This document shows positions 11,036 through 21,869 of a DNA stretch of 64,000 bases, piece after piece; position 1 is the first letter of the stretch; each line of letters opens with the position of its first letter. The position numbers were made by a program, and so were the translations under genes. Source of the DNA: Ehretia macrophylla (Eukaryota > Streptophyta > Magnoliopsida > Boraginales > Ehretiaceae). The notes below the pieces were generated by a model that was not told the origin of the DNA, did no database searches, and worked only from the letters and a program-made list of their open reading frames with translations. The DNA lies in contig CM075778.1 in NCBI GenBank assembly GCA_037974665.1, positions 9,661,001 through 9,725,000 of the forward strand, written 5' to 3'.

Positions 11036-11891
11036 GGTAGCGATTGGTATATTGAATGAGATTGAAAATAGAATGACATTTCCAACTCTTTCTGATCACG
11101 CTTGATATGAAGGGATGAACTTGAGAATCACATTCTCAATGTAATCCAATTCCCTCATACATGAGATTAGTCATTCCAGAACAAATATATCGGATTAGTC
11201 AATTCCTATGTGCTTGAGAATGAACTTATTTCTAAAATGACTAACATATCCCCATACAAAATATAACTTTTATATATAGTTTCTTTTACAATAGTAATAA
11301 TAAAAAAAAATTAATAATAATTATAAAAATAAAAATAAAAATAAAAATACAAAATATTAAAAATAAAAATGAGAAAATAATAATAACAATAAAAATATTA
11401 GTAAAAATAAAAACAAAAATAAAAGAATAATAATAATAATAATAAAAAAAAGTAAAAGAATAATAATAATAATAATAAAATAAAAATAAAAATAAAATAA
11501 CAATAATAATAATATTTATAATAATAATAAAAATAAAAACCAAAAAAAAAAAATTATTAGTATTATTATTATTTATTTATTATTATTATTGTTATTGTTG
11601 TTGTTTATTATGTTTATGTTGTTTAAGGTTATGTTTATGTTTATTCCTATTTTTAATACTATAATAATAAAATGACAATCTTGTTATATTATACAAGTTA
11701 TTCCTATTACTACTCTTGTATACTGACTACCAAACATGGGTTTAGAATCAATATATTAATTTCTATCTTCATTCCTAGAGCATACCAAGCATGTCATTCT
11801 CATTCTCAAGTTCATTTCATTCTCAGTCCCATTTAATTCCTTAGCTCATTCCATTCCTATCCAAATTCATTACACTGTACCAATCGCTACC
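11036..11891. mobile_element. Non-autonomous Harbinger-type DNA element, 856 bp
   Basis: The ends are perfect inverted repeats, GGTAGCGATTGGTA on the left and TACCAATCGCTACC on the right, with looser pairing inwards. It is flanked by a 3-bp TAA duplication (11033-11035 and 11892-11894). The undisrupted site can be read from the neighbouring tandem-repeat copies (CTAAAATTAATAGAATG). A 3-bp TWA target is the hallmark of PIF/Harbinger. No transposase is present; the middle is an AT-rich trinucleotide repeat. Confidence 0.85.
11286..11620. repeat. Compound A/T trinucleotide microsatellite
   Basis: Runs of AAT/ATA and AAAAAT inside the Harbinger-type element. The long open frame on the - strand (11286-11543) is just poly-Y/I/F from this repeat. 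Confidence 0.85.
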
Positions 11892-12310
11892 TAAGATTAA
11901 TAGAATGAGTTAAATGAAACAAAATTTATAACAAAAAAAGGATTTAATGAACGGTTTAAAACTTTGTGAATGTGTAGTGGCCTATGATGTATATCAATCT
12001 TCTGTAATTAATTATGTATTTGTGAGAATTTTCACCTTGTAATGAAATCAATGTGCAATAAGTTTTAAATTCCTCTAATAATTTAATTTGTTTCAAATAA
12101 CACAAATTTTGTTTCATTTTATTCATTTAGTTGGTTTATTAGTTAAGTCTAATAGAACCTTGACCATATACACAATAACAAATATGTGATATTTTATAGT
12201 ACTTCGCCACTAAAATTAACAGATTAAATTAAATGAAATAAAAGGATTTTATTGGATGATTTAGAACCAAAAAAATTAGCAAACAATTTGAAAATTTGTA
12301 AATATTTCGC

Positions 12311-12520
12311 GCCTTGTATCATCTAATGGTGACCTCAAAAGAGTAAGTTTTCAGCTCTCTAGAAGGACTCTATGAATATTGTTCCTATTTTTGGAGGTGA
12401 TAAAGGCTGAGGAACGATGGCTAGAAGTAATCCTAATGCTATGATTTCAGACCATACTGTGGGCACTTCCTCTTTATTTAGTGCTTTTGAAGTAAAGTAT
12501 CCATTGAAATTTCCATATAT
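12311..12520. other. Unassigned sequence left of the Tat insertion
   Basis: It joins directly to 36430 onwards once the Tat element and one GAGCT copy are removed. No domain is recognised in the joined sequence. Confidence 0.4.
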
Positions 12521-12525
12521 GAGCT
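12521..12525. repeat. Left target-site duplication of the Tat element
   Basis: GAGCT, matched at 36425-36429. Confidence 0.85.
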
Positions 12526-12996
12526 TGTTGAGGATGATAATCAACAGTTGAGGTTGGCAACTCTTATCTGTCCGAGCTGAATGGTCCGACCTCGGGGATC
12601 TAGGCTACACAAGGAAAAGAAGGAAAATGCGGGGTGAGGATCCGAATTTTCCCCTCGAGTGTGAGAGTGATTAGTTTGTTTGAGTTGGGCAATAGTAGTT
12701 GAGAATATTGAATGTACGAGAATTACCTCAATAAATGCGGGTAGGAGCTCTATTTATACTAATCTTGAATTTGGGTAGCAATTAATGCCTAATGCTGCCC
12801 GACATGCAATTGGCTGCTCGGGCTGTATACCTGCCGGACAAAGGCATTACCCAATGGTCTGAGTCGGGATTTATGTCCCATCAGAACAGTTGGCATAACC
12901 ATTGGGGTTTATCAGGGTCAAGTTGGGGTCGGGACAGTACTTCAAGTCAGGCCAAGAATCCTATCGTACTGCCTTCAGCTTGGGTTTCCCTCGTCA
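12526..12996 (-). repeat. 3' LTR of the Tat element
   Basis: 471 bp. On the - strand it runs from TGACGAGGG to CAACA. A TATA box reads AGTATAAATA on the - strand at 12751-12760. Compared with the other LTR it lacks about 28 bases near 12835. Confidence 0.88.
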
Positions 12997-13030
12997 ATTC
13001 CTCCCCCTCCCTTTCCCCCCTCCCTTTCCC
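12997..13030 (-). other. Polypurine tract of the Tat element
   Basis: On the - strand it is an almost pure G/A run ending GGGAGGGGGAGGAAT directly against the LTR start TGACGAGG. This is the usual primer for plus-strand synthesis. Confidence 0.85.
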
Positions 13031-13112
13031 CGAGTCTAGAGGTCAGGAGGGAAATCTAGATTTGGACTATATCCCAAGCTGAGGGTCTTTGACCCAGGCT
13101 AAATAGAAATGC

Positions 13113-13219
13113 CACGTCACCTGAGAGCCATTCATGAGCGGCCGACACGTCACCCCTTGGTTATGGCAGGATGCGACGTTTGGGTTTCTCGAGACGGTTA
13201 CACCCTTCGGCTATATATA
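13113..13219 (+). promoter_or_regulatory. Promoter of the antisense gene in the Tat element
   Basis: A TATA box, CTATATATAG, lies at 13211-13220, about 225 bases before the ATG at 13443. Upstream are two CACGTCA motifs (13113-13119 and 13146-13152), the kind of element bound by plant bZIP factors. It points towards the antisense ORF, opposite to the element's own LTR promoters. Function is inferred from motifs alone. Confidence 0.55.
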
Positions 13220-13442
13220 GGGTCTCAATACTCAGAATTCATTTCATACCTTGCATACGAACTCTAAAGAATTCTTAGGGCGGCCAATCCTGAGCTCGGA
13301 GCGTTTAACTCAGCAAGTATCTAGCTCGGAATCTCCAGCTTGAAAATTCAGTGGCTCGAGTCAGAACTCATCTAGGTTGATTAGGTACGTCCCGACTCCC
13401 TTCACTATTATATATATATTTTTGATTTCATAAACACATAAA

Positions 13443-15818
13443 ATGAGGAGGTTGGGGTCCGAAGATTCCCAAGTGATGGAAGCCAGATCATACGGCGGGA
13501 TGGATAAGGATCCGTCGAGCTCAGAGTTTACGTCAGGGCTGAATCAAGTTGATGACTCTAGCACCTCCCAGGAATCAGAGCAGGAGGCTGCTCCAGGAGA
13601 TAATGACGGCGAGTGACAAATTATCGGGGTCAGGTGAGTAGAGGAAGAGGCTGGGGTAGATCCGCTAGCTGACTTGGATGACTTGGGAGAAGTTAGGGAC
13701 GACTCCTCCTTGAATCAACTGATGGGGCTAGAGCTACCAAATGAACTTATCAACAATGTTTTGAAGGCTGAGCCGATAAGGGAAATCCCGGTGAAGGCGG
13801 TGCCAGCCCCCAGCTCTCATGCAACTAGCGGTTCTTCGGGTTAGAGGAAGAGGATAGCCCAGCTTTTTGTATACTGCAAGCGAGAGTGCCACTCTAACCC
13901 GAAAATGGTGAATGCCAAGTTAATAAACTGGTCTGTTGACCAGAATTATAGACTGAAGGTCCCTGGTCGGTTTGATCATGCATGTAATTTGCCTCCCAAG
14001 CACTTCACATTCTATGACTTGGTTTTTGACGTCGCCCAGCTACCACTTCCCAACTTTATCACAACCATCTTGGATCATTTCGAGCTTAGCCCGGGTCAGA
14101 TATCTCCAAATGGGTGGGCCATGATGGTAGCCTTTTACGTATACTGCCTCGAGAATGATGTGGAGCCATCCTTCAAGCTATTTAGACAGTTTTTTGTTTG
14201 CAAACCGAATCCTAACTTGCCCGAATGGTTCCACTTTGCAGCTCGGTCGAGTCATGCTCTCTTCACCAGATGGCATTATTCCAACAAGGGTTGGCACAAT
14301 GACTACTACTGGGTGGAGGCAACAGTGAGCTCGGGGTGTAGGAGGGAATGGACCCTTTCCCTGAAGAAGAAAGTGAACGATCTACCCAAGCTGTTTAATT
14401 GGGAGCTCCAAAGTGCAGAGTCATTCAAGCCAGGACCAGACGAATTGATAGATATTGACTCCGTGCTTAAGTGGGACAGGATTTAAGGCTCGAAGTTATT
14501 TGGTCCGAAGGTGCTCGACCTGACGAAGAAACATCGCTTCCTAAGTCTAAAGATGAGGATGAACCGAGTCAAGAGGGTTAGTCCCTTGGATCGGACACAA
14601 CCGCTTCTCGAGCTCATAACTTTATCTTGCGACTCTAACTGCCTCAGCCGTGTTTTAACTCTCTTCCTCTTTTTTTTAATTTTTAATTTTTAGATATGTC
14701 AGAAGCAGGCAAGCTCGCATATGCCAGAAGAAAAAGAGCTAAGGCGAGCACCGAAAGCTCGGTTCCTGGTGCTTCATAAGCCCCACAAGGCTCCAAAAAG
14801 TGACCTGGCGATCATGGGACGGAGCACAGGATGAAGGTATCCTAAAAAAAGAGCAAGACCATGGATTCTCCGTCCAAGAAGAAATAAGTGACAATCGATG
14901 AGTGCTCTAGTTCCCGTGTTGATGCTGCGGGCCACAAGAAGAAATCCCGAGCTGATGAGACCTGTAAGGGTAAGGCGGCGGATGTGGTCCGCTCTAAACA
15001 GGACAAAGCCATAGAGGCCACTATCTCAATTCCTCGCGACCTGAAGCTGGCGAAGATCCCTTTTGATCAACTCGTGCTTGACGTCAGGACGGCTATAGCC
15101 ACTATAAGTGTCGGGTTCTTCTTCATTTTCCTTAAGGTCTTATTCTCATCCTGACTAACCATGTGGCGTTTTGCAGGCCGAGTCCCACGCTCTCTCTATC
15201 CCTGGCCTTCTTATTAAAGGGTAGGTCTACAGAGTCGAGCTTGAGCATAGATACAGTGAGCTTCAAACCAAGCTGGAAGCCCAAAGGGAGGAGGCCAAAA
15301 AGAGGTATAAGGAAGATGGTGAGGAAATTACCCGCCTCAAGAAAGAGTTGGAGGCCAGAAGAAAGAGCTGGAACAAGAGAGATCCCGATGGACCATGGCC
15401 AATAATGATGTAGACTGGCTTAAGAAGGAGAAGAGGGAGGTCGAGACTAAGTACCGAGAACTCTCCGAGACGTTTTAACAGAGAGAAGACAGTGGAGGCC
15501 TTCAAGTCCAGCGATGCGGGTGTAGAATGGCTGATGAAGGAGGGAGAGTCTATGGCAAGGTACGCCGAGCTGGAGTACTTCTTCGGAGGTCAACACGTTG
15601 CCCGTGATCGGGCGAAGGCCTTTCCTCCTCCCTCAAAGACCGACTTCTTGGAGATCCTGGAGGCTCATCCCCAGGAGTTTTGGGAAATTCCCGAGCTCCC
15701 CACCAACTTGAAGTTCCAAGCCTACTAAGTCATGAATTACATCAAGAGGGGCATGGATCAAGTCGTGGACGAATCTGTCGACCCCGTAGTTTCCGAGGCC
15801 CTACCCCCTGCAAGTTGA
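13443..15818 (+). pseudogene. Antisense extra ORF of the Tat element (putative gypsy-type transposon protein)
   Basis: The + strand frame from the ATG at 13443 is interrupted by stops at 13614, 13635, near 13843 and after KWDRI near 14484. Between them it reads as one protein: an acidic N-terminus, a core from about 13905 (NWSVDQNYRLKVPGR, HFTFYDLVFDVAQLPLPNF, GWAMMVAFYVY, WFHFAARSSHALF), then a K/E/R-rich, coiled-coil-like end. Two likely introns are 14577-14693 (polypyrimidine acceptor ending TTTTTAG) and 15108-15176 (acceptor TTTTGCAG). The last exon ends at a TGA at 15816-15818, about 60 bases before AATAAA. The core resembles the Pfam family 'putative gypsy type transposon'. Its role is unknown. 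Several stops look like CGA or CAG to TGA or TAG changes. Confidence 0.7.
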
Positions 15819-15878
15819 ACTAAAAAGTTTTTTGTAATTCGCCTCAAACGGGCTTTGTACCTCGCCTTTAGTTCTTAA

Positions 15879-15884
15879 TAAAAT
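15879..15884 (+). terminator. Polyadenylation signal after the antisense ORF
   Basis: AATAAA in TTCTTAATAAAATG, 60 bases after the stop codon, in a T-rich context. Confidence 0.4.
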
Positions 15885-16539
15885 GAAATTTTTGATATTG
15901 CTTGTGCCTTTCCTTTTTGCTTTTGAGTTTGCACATTCGGCACTTTTCGCGAAGTGGTTGAGGTCAGTCCCCAGTTAGAAGTTTGCACTCAAGTTTAACG
16001 ATTTCATTGGCTAAATAATCGAACTGCATGGGTTGTACGATGTTTTTTTTGGGAATACAAAGTTTATTCCAAGGCAATCGTTTAAGTTTAATTGTATAAC
16101 CGAACTGGACTCATCAACCCAAGCTGGTCGGATGAACCAAATTAAATTGATTGAGTCGAGTTAGAATTTAATCCGAGATGGTAATTGATCATAATTGATT
16201 AAACCAAGTTGGAATTTAATCCGAACTGGTAAACTTGGGTTTTAATTTACAAATGTACTTGTATCCTTGGACCAATCAAATTGAACTCGATATTTAGGCG
16301 TGGTAAGGGTTTGTTCAATTCGAGACTACGTATGGCCACTTGAACATTAGTCTAATTTTGATCCAGGTTGGACCTTCACATTTACATACAAAATATGAAT
16401 TGTATTATTTAAGCATAAAAGCTTTCGACAAAATATTGTTCGGCTCAAGGCCTTACACAAAATAACGCTTGAGGTGTTTAACATGCTATGCATTCTTTAG
16501 TTGCTTTTCATGTTTGTCACGAAGATAGAAGGTTCTAGG
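15885..16539. other. Non-coding spacer of the Tat element
   Basis: Lies between the antisense gene and the integrase end. It has loosely repeated phrases such as GAATTTAATCCGA (about 16166 and 16213). No ORF. Confidence 0.5.
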
Positions 16540-17996
16540 TCAGATTTCTTTTACAACTTCGTATGGCCCTTCCCAAGGTGGGGAAAGCTTACCACCCGAG
16601 TGCGGCAAAAAGATTGCCCTTCGTAGTACTAGATCACCAACCTTGATAGCTTTAGGCCTGACTTGTTTGGCATAGGCTTTTTCCATTGCAGTCTTGCAGG
16701 CTAGTATCCTGACCTGAGCTTTGGCCCGTAGCTCTTCGGCTAGGTCTAGTTCTTCACGGATCCGGGCTCTATTTATTTCTGGGTGGTGGTGGAGAGTCCT
16801 ACTAGTGGGAGACTCGATCTCCATCGACAATAGTGCTCGAGTGTCGAAGGTCAGTTCGAATGGTGACTCTTCCGTTGTCGAACTGGTGGTGGTGCGCTGC
16901 ACCCACAGTACCTCGGGAAGGATTGTTGCCCAGTGGCCTTCGGTTTCCTCCAGCTTGGTTCTCAGGCCCTACAAAATAATTTGGTTAGTTTTCTCAACTT
17001 AACCATTACTTTGCGAGTGAACAATATATGAGAATTTGAGGTTGATCCCAATCTTAGCGCATTTGTCCCGGAAATATGCACTGTCAAATTGTTTGCCATG
17101 GTCAGTGATTATGACCTTGGGCACGCTGAATCGGCAGATGATACTCTTCCAAACAAAGTCCCAGGCCGCCTTCTCCGTTATCCGAGCAACTCTTTCAGCC
17201 TCGGGCCACTTGATAAAGTAGTCGACGACTACAAAGGCATGCTTCTTCTGCCCGACACTATTTGGTAGTGGTCCTATGATGTCTATATCCCATTGATAGA
17301 ATGGCCAGGGGCTCATCATCACTGTGAAATCCACAACGGGCTTCCTCTGAAATTTGGCGAATCTTTTGCAAACATCACATTTTTTGACATATTCCTTAGC
17401 ATCTTGTTCTAAGGTCGGCCAAGAGTATCATTGTCTTAGAGCTTTCCGGGCTAGGGCTTTGCCTCCTAAGTGGTTATCGCATATTCCTTCATGGGTTTCT
17501 CTAAGTACATAGCTCCCCTCCTCGGGTCCTACACATTTCAAGAGAGGCCATGTATAGGTTCTCTTGTAAAGTTGTTTAGCAATTATAACAATCCTTGAGG
17601 CCTGGTTTTCAAGTTTTTGAGCTGCCTTTTCGTCCTCCGAGACTATGCCCGCCTACAGATAATCCATGATTGGCTTGGTCTAATTTGGGCTTATATCTAG
17701 CTCGGTGACCATGTGCAGTCCCGTGTGGACGCTGGGCTCAACAGCTTCTTCCACATGAACCAATGCTGGTCGGTTCTCTCCTGCAGCCAATTTCGACAAA
17801 GCGTCAGCCTTCGTGTTCTTTTCCTTCAAGGTCAAATCTTTGACTCTACTGAGATAGGTAATCATAGAAGTGTCATTGGCTTCGAATTCCCTAGATACTT
17901 GACTTGCAACCAATTGGGAATCAGTGCTCAAATCAACCGTCTGCGCCCCGAGCTGTGCAATACTGCTTTATATTCAGCTTCATTGTTGGAGGTCGG
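16540..17996 (-). pseudogene. Tat pol, 3' part: end of second RNase H and integrase
   Basis: Read on the - strand. It opens with PTSNNEAEYKAVL, the second half of the archaeal-type RNase H, then loses some codons and shifts frame before TVDLSTDSQLVASQVSREFE. A zinc-binding piece (CDVCKRFAKFQRKP) and the integrase core follow: WDIDIIGPLP and IITDHGKQFDSAY carry the first two acidic residues, and VEKTN carries the third. A stop interrupts at SNG just before VEKTN, where CAA has become TAA, and another follows. The integrase C-terminus (KVGDLVLRR, PPWEGPYEV) ends at 16540. Confidence 0.88.
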
Positions 17997-19709
17997 TGAT
18001 GTGACTGTATTTGCAGCACTCAAATCATGATATTTGTACTGCATTTGTATCTTAACTCTGGAAAAAATACAACACTTTGATACTTTCGATACAATGTAAG
18101 AAAATACTGAAAAGTGAAAAATCAGGCCCAAAATGATCCAAATTGCAAGTCAAGAAGTAAGAATAGGGAAGCGCGAGAAGCAATTGAAGAATGAAGCTCA
18201 TAGAAAAGAAACTTGGTTGAAACTAGCACGAAATCGGACTCGGAACATTGACTCAGATGATCTTAAATAGTGACTCATGTCCGCTTTTGGCAAATCATAT
18301 CAGTTTTTCAGGTAGAAACAACCTTCTGAGCAAAACACAGGACATAATCCTGCACGCAGCGTGATTTTATCCAAATTCCATCGCTTGGAGGGTCAAAACA
18401 GTGAAAAGGGTCCTAAAATACCGCGGTCAACGATCCGGTCAAAGTCAATAAATGCAAAAAAATCAACTATTTTCAGAATTTTGCCATAAATAGAGCATGA
18501 ACCCTTTGAGAATTTGGGAGTTAATTTTGGAGTATTATCAATATTTTTGATATAATTCCGAGTTAATTCTATTTAATTTTAAATTTTAGTTTTAGTTAAT
18601 TAAGTAGTAGTAGAATACGGGGAAAGTCCCGCCTAGGTAGCTCTTATTAGGAGAAATTTTGCCCGAATAACTACTTTTAGGGGGAAGTCCGACCCAAATA
18701 GTTATTATCCGGGGAAGGTTCTGCCTGAATAGCTTTTAATAGGAAATCTCTTATTCGGGGGAAACTTATCCCTAATAATTCTTATTCGGGGGAAATTAGC
18801 TCCTCCCGAATAGCTATTTTGCTTCGGACCTCTGCTCAAATTTCGAGAATCAGAAATACGCGTTCGACGATATGGGAGAGCCTTTCTTGACTCTCTTTTA
18901 TTTACATAACTCGTATTCATTTATGTTTGAGTAGATTGATATATTGGGGTGAATATTGTAAATGATAGTATTTTAATATATGATCTCCAATTTAGTTTAT
19001 TCAATTCATATTGCAATGTATGGCTTGTTTTAATTCAGTATTTCATACGTAATGCTTTTAAGTAGACGTTATGATTGTTTTACTTTCGCTTCATAAATAT
19101 TATACTTGTAATTAATATTATGAATGCGTTACTTTAGTGCCATATAATTGTTTTAATCATGAGTCTATAGGTTGTACCACAGACTCCATAAAACTATAGG
19201 TTGTACCACAGACTCCATAAAACTATAGGTTGTACCATAGTTTCTATCTGTAAGGTTAATTCCTTAGTTTAGTTTGCCTTGTTGTACTTGGTTAAAATAA
19301 GCTAAGTAGATTAACTAGGTCTATAGCTTTTAGCTTAACCGGATGTATGTTTGTAGCTTAAGCCCTTGTAGAATTAGATAAACTAGATATTGAACCTAGA
19401 TTAATTGCCTTATTTACATATTCGACCCCTACATCACCACATCTCGTATTCCACTAATACTTAGATTAACTTAGATAATTTAGTTAGTTGTAGAATAATT
19501 TACATTTCAGCACATCACTCAAACAAATCTGTAAATCTATCACTTAAGCGCTTTAACACTTTCACACTACTTCACTAACTTAACTAACGAGCTTCCTTGT
19601 GGTACGATTCTGCACTCATAGCACACTACACTACGAAGATCCGTGCACTTGCAGGTATTTTAACTTGGTTTATTTTGCGCACAATTTAACGCACAACCCG
19701 ATCGCATTA
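17997..19709 (+). repeat. 5' LTR of the Athila element
   Basis: 1713 bp. It contains a minisatellite of CGGGGGAA...CCGAATAG units (18610-18815) and three copies of a 30-bp unit with CTATAGGTTGTACCA (19165-19245). Confidence 0.9.
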
Positions 19710-19715
19710 AGTTTT

Positions 19716-19733
19716 TGGCATTGTTGTCGGGGA
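19716..19733 (+). other. Primer binding site, tRNA-Asp type
   Basis: TGGCATTGTTGTCGGGGA differs from the usual TGGCGCCGTTGCCGGGGA only by changes that look like loss of methylated C, and lies six bases after the LTR. Confidence 0.8.
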
Positions 19734-19799
19734 AGCACGGTATAGTTTAGTTATTGATAAAAGTATTTGTGAACTTTTTTAAAGTGTTTATTTTATCCG

Positions 19800-19930
19800 C
19801 TTTATTTAAAAAAATAAAAAATAAAATAACAAATAACAAATAAATAAAAAAATTAAATAAAAATTAAAAATTAAAAAAAATTAAAAAATTAAAAAAAAAT
19901 TAAAAAATTAAAAAAAAATTAAAAAATTTT
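19800..19930 (+). repeat. A-rich low-complexity leader of the Athila element
   Basis: Runs of AAAAATTAAAAAATT between primer site and gag. No coding capacity. Confidence 0.8.
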
Positions 19931-20060
19931 AAAGATTGGGAAATGAGTCATTTTAATGATTCATCTGATTAATGAGCTTTTATCTATTACTATTTGTAAA
20001 GTATATTAGTATTTTTAATCTTGTAATTTTATTTCGTTTTTAAAGTTTATAAGTTATTGT

Positions 20061-21834
20061 ATGCACGGACGTCATTCTTTGGATCCAGAACTCGCCCCGT
20101 TTGATCCTGAGCTCGAGAAAAAATTTGCATAAAAAGTTAAAATTCCTAATGGCAGATCAAGAAGTAAATATCCCGCCTCTTCCTATAGCTCAGCCTGTTA
20201 ATCAACCTGTGAACCAACCGATGACTTTACGTCAACATTTTTCACTGGGTGATTTTGACCCTGAATTTGCCATAGCCCCACCGGCTTTTGGCAATATAAA
20301 TTTTGAGCTCAAAACATGGACTATTTTAATGCTTCATTCCTTCTATGGAAAAAGCAATGAAAATCCTCACGCTCATATTATGCAATTCATTGAAGCATGC
20401 TTAACGCTTCACATTCCTAATGTGAGCCGTGAAAATATTCACCTACGACTGTTTCCCTTTTCATTGAAAGATAAAGCCAAACGGTGGCTAAATCATCTAG
20501 ACACAGGAGTGATCACTTCCGGGGGAGAATTTATTCAAAAAATTTTACATAGGTTCTTCGTAATGGCTAAGACTACTACTCTACGAACAGACATCATGAC
20601 ATTCGCATAGTCAGACTTAGAGTCGTTTCATGAATCGTGGGAAAAGTTTAACGATCTTAAGAATCAGTGTCCTCATCGTGGGTTTGATCGTTCCGAACTC
20701 TTGCATTATTTCTTCAAAGGTTTTACCCCTCATAATAAGATGATTTTTAATGCAATGAGCAATGGATGTTTCTATAACCTCACAACGGACGAAGCTTGGA
20801 GAAGAATAGAAAATATTGCTGAAGACTCTCTCCAAAACACTGCTGATGACAGAGAGAGTAAGAGGATCCTTAATCCCCAAAAAAGGGCATTGTTTGAAGT
20901 TAACTCTAGCTCCAATTCCCAATTGACTGACAAAGTAGATGCCCTAGCATAACAATTAGAAAAATTCATCTCTCCAGGGTCTTCTTCTTCTTCAGCTCCT
21001 CAGATCACGGAAGTTTGTACCGTATGTTCTGCAGTAGATCACTCTACTCTGGATTGTCCAATCAGTTCACAATTTCCTGAATTCATGCAAGAACAAGACT
21101 GCGCTGCCCAAGGATATACAAGGAATTACAATCTGTATTCTAACACGTATAATTCTGGCTGGCGAGACAACCCCGCATTTTCGTGGCGACAAAGGAATCA
21201 AGAGACTCAGTTTCCTCAACATTAATATCAGAAAAGACAAGAAAACTATGAGCCTTATCAACAAAGTCAGCAGGGAAATGTTGACAATCGATTCCCTCAA
21301 CAGCAATATCAGAGGCCACAAAATAATAACCCTCTTGATTACTACTTAGTCCAATAGGACAATCCGTTCAGAACACAACGGAACAATGTCCTAGCTCTTC
21401 CTCCTGCACAGTCATCATCTGATGACAAATTTGACAAACTTATGCAAATGTTCCAAGTTCAGCAATAGTCTATTGCTAAACTTGAAAGACAAATTGGGCA
21501 GATGGCCCAAACTTTAAGTAAGAGAGACGAGGGTAAGCTTCCATCTCAGACCGTGGTAAATCCACGAGGACAGTGTAGTACTGTCCAAACTGAGATAGTA
21601 CAAGAACAGGCCAATGATGTAGTTACCCTTAGGAGTGGGAAAACCATTGATAACCAGGTTAGAGAAAAGGTTAGGGATGTTTCAGAAGAAATTGAGGAAT
21701 TAGAGGAATATGAGATTGAAGTTTTAAGCAAAGATGTTCAAGACTGCCGTAGGAATAAAAACCTAACGGTGGAGCCTATAGTTGAACCATCCTCACGAGC
21801 ACCTTTTCCACAGCTCTGTCCCATCCAAAGCTGA
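20061..21834 (+). pseudogene. Athila gag pseudogene
   Basis: Begins MHGRHSLDPELAPFDPE at 20061, with a stop and frameshift before the segment MADQEVNIPPLPIAQP (ATG at 20149). The gag core follows: ILMLHSFYGKSNENPHAHI, LRLFPFSLKDKAKRWL. In-frame stops fall near 20608, 20950, 21224, 21355 and 21466, several explicable as CAG or CAA to TAG or TAA. A zinc-knuckle-like CTVCSAVDHSTLDC and the end motifs PSQTVVNPRGQ and VTLRSGK are typical of the lineage. Confidence 0.88.
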
Positions 21835-21869
21835 CTGATGATCCTAAACAACTCAAGGTCTTAGAGCAT

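Larger units (their letters stand above)
10187..12310. repeat. Tandem array of a roughly 340-bp unit, 3-4 copies
   Basis: The unit start, near GTGTAATAAGTTTTAAATTC, occurs at 10187, 10538, 10877 and 12053. Spacing is 351 and 339 bp, then 317 bp after removing the 859-bp insertion and its duplication. Each unit continues with CTAATAATTTGTTTTGTTTC, CTTGACCATCTACC, AATAGAATGAGTTAAATGAA and GTGAATGTGTAGTGGC. The last copy is partial. No ORF is conserved between copies. Confidence 0.8.

Noticed and set aside
11286-11543. 85-codon open frame on the - strand rich in Y, I and F
   Set aside because: It is the translation of an A/T trinucleotide microsatellite.
13905-14486. A free-standing plant gene of 193 codons
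   Set aside because: It lies between the integrase and 3' LTR of the Tat element and matches the known class of antisense element ORFs.
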